DNA from: Bacillota bacterium | GTDB taxonomy: Bacteria > Bacillota > Clostridia > Lachnospirales > Cellulosilyticaceae | NCBI GenBank assembly: GCA_023412455.1 | Contig: JAEYNQ010000233.1 | Coordinates: 1 to 17,276 of the forward strand | Direction of reading: 5' to 3' | DNA length: 17,276 bases | Shown: positions 13,723 to 17,276 of the stretch, piece after piece | How positions within the stretch are numbered: the stretch's first letter is position 1 | How the letters are laid out: every line of letters starts with the position of its first letter | The notes under the pieces: generated by a model | Databases searched by the model: none | What the model was told of the DNA's origin: nothing | What the model saw: the letters and a program-made list of their open reading frames with translations, nothing else | Position numbers and translations under genes: made by a program

Positions 13723-14580
13723 TTACTCCGGAAAATGAATAAAACCACGGCCATTACCAATAACCTGTGCAGTTACTGTAACCGTCATAAAAGCATTTGG
13801 ATCATGCCTTAAGGTCACCTGTTTAACCTTGGCAACTTCACGAATACTAATGGTAGTATATAAGATATACTTTATTTCCTGGGTATAAGCCCCTGAAGCA
13901 GGAATGACGGTAACACCACGATGAATTTCCTGCATAATGGCATCTGAAATACTTTGGTAACTTTTTGTATTGGTGACAATAAATAATGTACGCTTGCGAT
14001 GAATACCGTCTACAACAAAGTTAGTGACTTGGCTACTGATAAACATCGTGCTTAATGTGAGAACTGCAATATCTAGACCAAAGAAATAAATAGAGAGGAG
14101 GATAATCAGGAGATTAATAGAAAATAAGATTGTAGCCATATTAATAGAAAAATGTTTATTAATAATTTTAGCCACTATATCAATGCCACCTGTAGAGCCA
14201 TCCACTCTAAAAATGATGCCAGATCCTAAACCATGGATGACACCACCTACTAAAATAATCGTTAAAAGGTTTCCAGTGGGAATGACAAGCTCACTGGTCA
14301 CCTCCAGCCAAAAGGAAAGCATGAGCATACCTACTAAGCTATAAAATAAGTAGGTCTTACGAAGAAAAAATAGACCTAATAAAAAGATAGGAATATTTAG
14401 AACGAGGACAAGTATACTCACCTTATAATCGAATAAGAAATGAAGGAGTAAGGATATTCCACTAATCCCTCCACTTAAGAGATGACTACGCAATAAAATG
14501 CCATTTGTAGCCACTGCTAATAAAAGAGTGCCAAAGAGCATGCTAAAGATGCGTTTCATATCAAGCCATTCACATTTCAT
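13723..14580 (-). CDS. YitT family membrane protein (DUF161-DUF2179)
   Basis: A 285-residue protein of the YitT family, common in several copies in Firmicutes and of unknown biochemical function. About five or six hydrophobic segments fill residues 8-195, with the family signatures LLSGGISGISLLLHF (about 34-48) and VDGSTGGIDIVAKIINK (about 126-142). The soluble C-terminal part (about 200-283) fits DUF2179, including RGVTVIPASGAY. ATG 14580 follows GGAG at 7 bases. It is transcribed alone, away from the PHP gene and towards trpS. Transport or a sensor role for the C-terminal domain would be inference. Confidence 0.9.
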   Translation of the reverse strand: MKCEWLDMKRIFSMLFGTLLLAVATNGILLRSHLLSGGISGISLLLHFLFDYKVSILVLVLNIPIFLLGLFFLRKTYLFYSLVGMLMLSFWLEVTSELVIPTGNLLTIILVGGVIHGLGSGIIFRVDGSTGGIDIVAKIINKHFSINMATILFSINLLIILLSIYFFGLDIAVLTLSTMFISSQVTNFVVDGIHRKRTLFIVTNTKSYQSISDAIMQEIHRGVTVIPASGAYTQEIKYILYTTISIREVAKVKQVTLRHDPNAFMTVTVTAQVIGNGRGFIHFPE

Positions 14581-14596
14581 TTTTTCACTCCTAAAC

Positions 14597-14625
14597 TTTG
14601 CATTTAATACAAAATAGATTATACT
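14597..14625. promoter_or_regulatory. Overlapping divergent promoters, YitT gene and PHP gene
   Basis: On plus, TTTGCA (14597-14602), 17 bases and TATACT (14620-14625) can drive the PHP gene. On minus, TATAAT (14623-14618) overlaps that -10 box and can drive the YitT gene, with a weak TTTATT -35 at 17 bases. The two polymerases could not bind at the same time. Confidence 0.4.
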
Positions 14626-14688
14626 ATAAAATAAAGTCGTAATAAAGAGAGATGACTAAAAAATTGACGAAAGAAAAGAGGCTATATG

Positions 14689-15411
14689 ATGAAAATTGTA
14701 GCAGATACTCATGCGCATACTTTAGCCAGTGGACATGCTTATAGTACAGTAGATGAAATGGCTAAAGAGGCAAGTCAAATAGGACTAGAGCTTTTAGCAA
14801 TCACGGATCATACCAGTGGTATGCCAGGAGGAGCTCACAACTTTCACTTTATGAATTTGAAAGTTATTCCTGAGGTTTTATATGGTGTACGTCTATTAAA
14901 AGGTGCGGAGGTCAATATCATAGACTATGAAGGACATGTAGATGCACCAGAGGAGCTTATGGAGGCAGTCGACTTAGTTATTGCCAGTTTACATCCCCCA
15001 TGCATTGGTTTTGCTGATCAAGAAACCGTGACAAAAGGCTTAGAAAAGATTATGGAAAATCCCCTCATTCAGATTATTGGGCATCCAGGAGATGGACGTT
15101 ATCCCATTGATGCTAAAAGAGTAGCTTATAAAGCAAAAGAAACAGGTACACTTCTAGAGATTAATAATGCATCCCTTAAGCCCACTAGTTTTAGACCAGG
15201 AGTAAGAGAAAATTTAGTATTATTATTAGAAGCATGTAAAGAATATGGTACCCATGTCGTGGTGGCTACAGATTCACACTTTCACTTAGAAGTAGGCAAG
15301 TGGCAAGAGAGTTTAAGCTTTTTAGAAGAAATAGGTTTTCCCGAAGAATTGGTTATCAATACAAGAGTGGACAAGCTTCTTTCATTTATTTCCCAAAAGA
15401 GATTGAAATAA
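14689..15411 (+). CDS. PHP domain phosphatase, YcdX-like
   Basis: A 240-residue metal-dependent phosphoesterase of the PHP family, closest in pattern and length to the E. coli YcdX phosphatase, with a trinuclear metal site in a barrel fold. Candidate ligands all appear at the expected spacing: H8 and H10 (DTHAH), H16, H41 (TDHTSG), E74 (KGAEVNI), H102 (SLHPP), H132 (GHPGDG), D195 and H197 (ATDSHFH). The natural substrate is not known to me. The start is a tandem ATGATG: AGAGG lies 7 bases from the second (14689) and only 4 from the first (14686), so I prefer the second. It diverges from the YitT gene. Its stop codon abuts the -35 box of the yerC promoter. Confidence 0.92.
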   Translation: MKIVADTHAHTLASGHAYSTVDEMAKEASQIGLELLAITDHTSGMPGGAHNFHFMNLKVIPEVLYGVRLLKGAEVNIIDYEGHVDAPEELMEAVDLVIASLHPPCIGFADQETVTKGLEKIMENPLIQIIGHPGDGRYPIDAKRVAYKAKETGTLLEINNASLKPTSFRPGVRENLVLLLEACKEYGTHVVVATDSHFHLEVGKWQESLSFLEEIGFPEELVINTRVDKLLSFISQKRLK

Positions 15412-15445
15412 ATAATTCTATACTGTACAATGGTAAAGTATAGAA
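15403..15445 (+). promoter_or_regulatory. yerC promoter bracketed by a 9-bp inverted repeat (putative operator)
   Basis: TTGAAA (15403-15408), a 17-base spacer and TACAAT (15426-15431) form a good sigma-A promoter. A perfect inverted repeat, TTCTATACT (15416-15424) and AGTATAGAA (15437-15445), brackets the -10 box. The transcript should begin at about 15438, so the RNA would not contain both arms. The symmetry is therefore more likely a protein-binding site in DNA than an RNA hairpin. Autoregulation by YerC is an inference. Confidence 0.6.
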
Positions 15446-15464
15446 GAAAAGGCGAGGAGATGAA

Positions 15465-15764
15465 ATGAAGCCTATGAATTCAAAGTTAAAGGATGAAGTG
15501 ACAGATAAATTATTTGAAGCTATTTTAACACTACGGACAGTGGAAGAGTGTTATGCCTTTTTTGAGGACTTATGTACGGTACATGAACTAAAATCCCTTG
15601 CTCAGCGATTAGAGGTAGCTAAAATGTTAGAGGCTAAAAGGACCTATACAGAGATTCAACAGTTTACAGGAGCATCCACTGCCACTATTAGTCGTGTAAA
15701 TCGTAGTTTAAGTTATGGCTCAGATGGCTATAAAATTATATTAGAACGTATTGAACAATCATAA
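15465..15764 (+). CDS. yerC: YerC/YecD family TrpR-related DNA-binding protein
   Basis: A 99-residue, all-helical protein of the TrpR-like YerC/YecD family, seen widely in Firmicutes; its regulatory targets are not known to me. The family core is LAQRLEVAKML (45-55), followed by a helix-turn-helix at about 60-81 (YTEIQQFTGASTATISR). TrpR homologues bind DNA as dimers. GAGGAG lies 5 bases before ATG 15465. It precedes pcrA, from which it is separated by a terminator; the two are also near each other in Bacillus, as I recall. The tryptophan-binding function of TrpR itself should not be assumed. Its promoter carries a symmetric site that it could bind. Confidence 0.93.
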   Translation: MKPMNSKLKDEVTDKLFEAILTLRTVEECYAFFEDLCTVHELKSLAQRLEVAKMLEAKRTYTEIQQFTGASTATISRVNRSLSYGSDGYKIILERIEQS

Positions 15765-15792
15765 AACAGCTTACCCAAGCTGTTTTATTTTG
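15763..15792 (+). terminator. Terminator after yerC
   Basis: AAAACAGCTT (15763-15772) pairs perfectly with AAGCTGTTTT (15777-15786) around the loop ACCC, followed by ATTTT. The stem begins inside the yerC stop codon. It separates yerC from pcrA. Confidence 0.85.
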
Positions 15793-15842
15793 CTCGTAGA
15801 ATAAATATTTGGCGAAGTATAAAAATAAAGGAGATATTAAGT

Positions 15843-17276
15843 ATGCGTGATTTTACAGCAGGATTAAATAAGATGCAAAAAGAGGCTGTTTTGCACACAG
15901 AAGGTCCACTCCTTATTTTGGCAGGAGCAGGTTCTGGTAAGACAAGAGTATTAACCCATCGTATTGCCCATCTTGTAGAAAACAAAAGGGTAGCCCCTTG
16001 GTCTATTTTGGCCATTACTTTTACCAATAAAGCAGCTGCTGAGATGAGGGAAAGAGTAGGTAGTCTTATTGGAGAAGAAACAGCTAGTCAAATGTGGGTC
16101 AGTACTTTTCACTCCATGTGTGTACGTATTTTAAGAAGACATAGCGAACGACTGGGCTATGGCAAATACTTTACAATATATGATACATCTGACCAAAAAG
16201 CTTTGTTAAAAGATATTATTAAAAATCAAAATGTCAATGAAAAGAATTTTCCTGTAGGAACAGTATTAGGAGCTATTAGTAATAAGAAAAATGAATTAGT
16301 TACTCCCAGTATGGCTAAAGAACAGGCTGGCGGAGAGTATCGGGACAAGATTATAGCGGAAATCTATGGGGCGTATCAAAAGAAACTAAAAGAAAACAAT
16401 GCTATGGACTTTGATGACTTACTTATGAATACCTATGAACTCTTTAAATTTAACGAGGATGTTCTAGAAGAGTATCAACATAAATTCCGATATATTTTAG
16501 TAGATGAGTATCAGGATACCAATGGGGTACAATATCAATTGGTTCAATTACTGGCAAAAAGTCATCAAAATTTATGTGTAGTAGGGGATGACGATCAATC
16601 CATTTATGGTTGGCGTGGTGCAGATATCCGTAACATCCTAGATTTTGAAAAAGACTTTAAAAAGGCTACAGTGATTAAGCTGGAACAAAATTATCGTTCA
16701 ACGAAAAACATCCTCGATGCAGCCAATAGTGTGGTAGCTCATAATAAAGGCCGAAAGCCCAAAAGCTTATGGACAGACAGTGAGGCTGGAGAAACCATTT
16801 CTATTCTAGATACAGATAATGAGTACCGAGAAGCAGAAATGATTGCGGCTCAGATTGTAAGAGCAGTTGAAAAGGGAGAGAGAGACTATAAAGACTTTGC
16901 AGTTCTTTATCGCACCAATTCACAGTCCCGTGTGGTGGAGGAAAAGTTTATTACTAGTTCCATTCCTTATCGTCTTTTAGGAGGAACGCGCTTTTACGAA
17001 AGAAAGGAAATTAAAGACCTTATTAGTTATCTTAAAGTAATTAGTAACCCTAAAGATGATGTGGCCCTAAAGCGCATTATTAATGTGCCCAAAAGAGGGA
17101 TTGGAGCCGCCAGTATTAATGCCATAAGTGAGTATGCCCTAAGGCAAAATATGGATTTCTTTGAGGCCGCAAGATTATGTAAAGAACTAGGCATTTTAGG
17201 AGCAGGACCCAGTCAAAAGGTATTAAGCTTTACGTGGTTAATGGAAGAATTACAAGAAATAGCTAAGACCAATGAT
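15843..17276 (+). CDS. pcrA: UvrD/Rep-family DNA helicase PcrA, 5' part (cut by window edge)
   Basis: ATP-dependent 3'-5' superfamily 1 helicase acting in nucleotide excision repair, clearing of RecA filaments and rolling-circle replication. The visible 478 codons are open to the edge, out of roughly 730-760 expected. Motifs in order are the Q motif around Q12, Walker A AGAGSGKT (27-34), motif Ia ITFTNKAAAEM (58-68), Walker B VDEYQD (220-225), motif III GDDDQSIYGWRGAD (248-261) and motif IV EQNYRST (281-287). The start is ATG 15843 with AAGGAG 9 bases upstream. PcrA is preferred over a UvrD or Rep label because of the Gram-positive setting and the yerC neighbour. No clear promoter was found in the 50 bases after the yerC terminator; TATAAA (15818-15823) is a candidate -10 with a poor -35. 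Confidence 0.95.
   Translation, partial: MRDFTAGLNKMQKEAVLHTEGPLLILAGAGSGKTRVLTHRIAHLVENKRVAPWSILAITFTNKAAAEMRERVGSLIGEETASQMWVSTFHSMCVRILRRHSERLGYGKYFTIYDTSDQKALLKDIIKNQNVNEKNFPVGTVLGAISNKKNELVTPSMAKEQAGGEYRDKIIAEIYGAYQKKLKENNAMDFDDLLMNTYELFKFNEDVLEEYQHKFRYILVDEYQDTNGVQYQLVQLLAKSHQNLCVVGDDDQSIYGWRGADIRNILDFEKDFKKATVIKLEQNYRSTKNILDAANSVVAHNKGRKPKSLWTDSEAGETISILDTDNEYREAEMIAAQIVRAVEKGERDYKDFAVLYRTNSQSRVVEEKFITSSIPYRLLGGTRFYERKEIKDLISYLKVISNPKDDVALKRIINVPKRGIGAASINAISEYALRQNMDFFEAARLCKELGILGAGPSQKVLSFTWLMEELQEIAKTND

Noticed and set aside
1..17276. Mobile element, prophage, defence system or CRISPR array
   Set aside because: No transposase, integrase, phage gene or regular repeat-spacer pattern is visible. 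The direct repeats present are tRNA arrays.

Overview
The window looks like chromosomal core DNA of a low-GC, Gram-positive anaerobe of the Clostridia. A relative of the Lachnospirales or Cellulosilyticum group is my best guess, and I cannot confirm it from the sequence alone. The evidence is the AT-rich composition, strong GGAGG ribosome binding sites, the Bacillus/Clostridium-type class III fructose-bisphosphatase, YerC next to pcrA, a YitT-family protein, a YjfB-family motility peptide and the MEP-pathway gene ispF. I see no insertion sequence, prophage, integrase or CRISPR array.

Layout. Positions 1-82 are the 3' end of a 23S rRNA gene, with no 5S rRNA after it. A promoter then drives a tRNA array, Asn-Trp-Asp-Val-Met (271-704), that ends in a terminator. 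After a 369-bp stretch without a gene, which holds a perfect 20-bp inverted repeat, come a Na+/phosphate cotransporter fused to a PhoU-like domain (1074-2711) and a transmembrane chemoreceptor (2933-4987). An unrecognised 153-residue protein on the minus strand (4969-5430) overlaps the 3' end of the chemoreceptor gene. A second tRNA array, Asn-Trp-Asp-Val (5563-5917), has its own near-consensus promoter and is a paralogue of the first: three tRNAs are identical and Asn differs by one compensatory base pair.

From 5924 on the window holds mostly single genes and short operons, many closed by good terminators. They are a YjfB-family motility peptide; ispF, fbp and an unrecognised exported or membrane-anchored protein as a likely operon; a MATE transporter with its own promoter; luxS (minus strand); trpS; a YitT-family membrane protein (minus strand); a YcdX-like PHP phosphatase; the TrpR-related regulator yerC, whose promoter is bracketed by a 9-bp inverted repeat; and the first 478 codons of pcrA, which runs off the right edge.

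Functionally this is housekeeping: translation (tRNAs, TrpRS), isoprenoid precursors (IspF), gluconeogenesis (Fbp), the activated methyl cycle and AI-2 (LuxS), phosphate uptake, chemotaxis and motility, drug or metabolite efflux, and DNA repair (PcrA). I found no convincing new multi-gene system. The points most worth a second look are the duplicated tRNA operons with a conserved processing-type hairpin, the missing 5S, the orphan 20-bp hairpin, the putative yerC operator and two unrecognised proteins.
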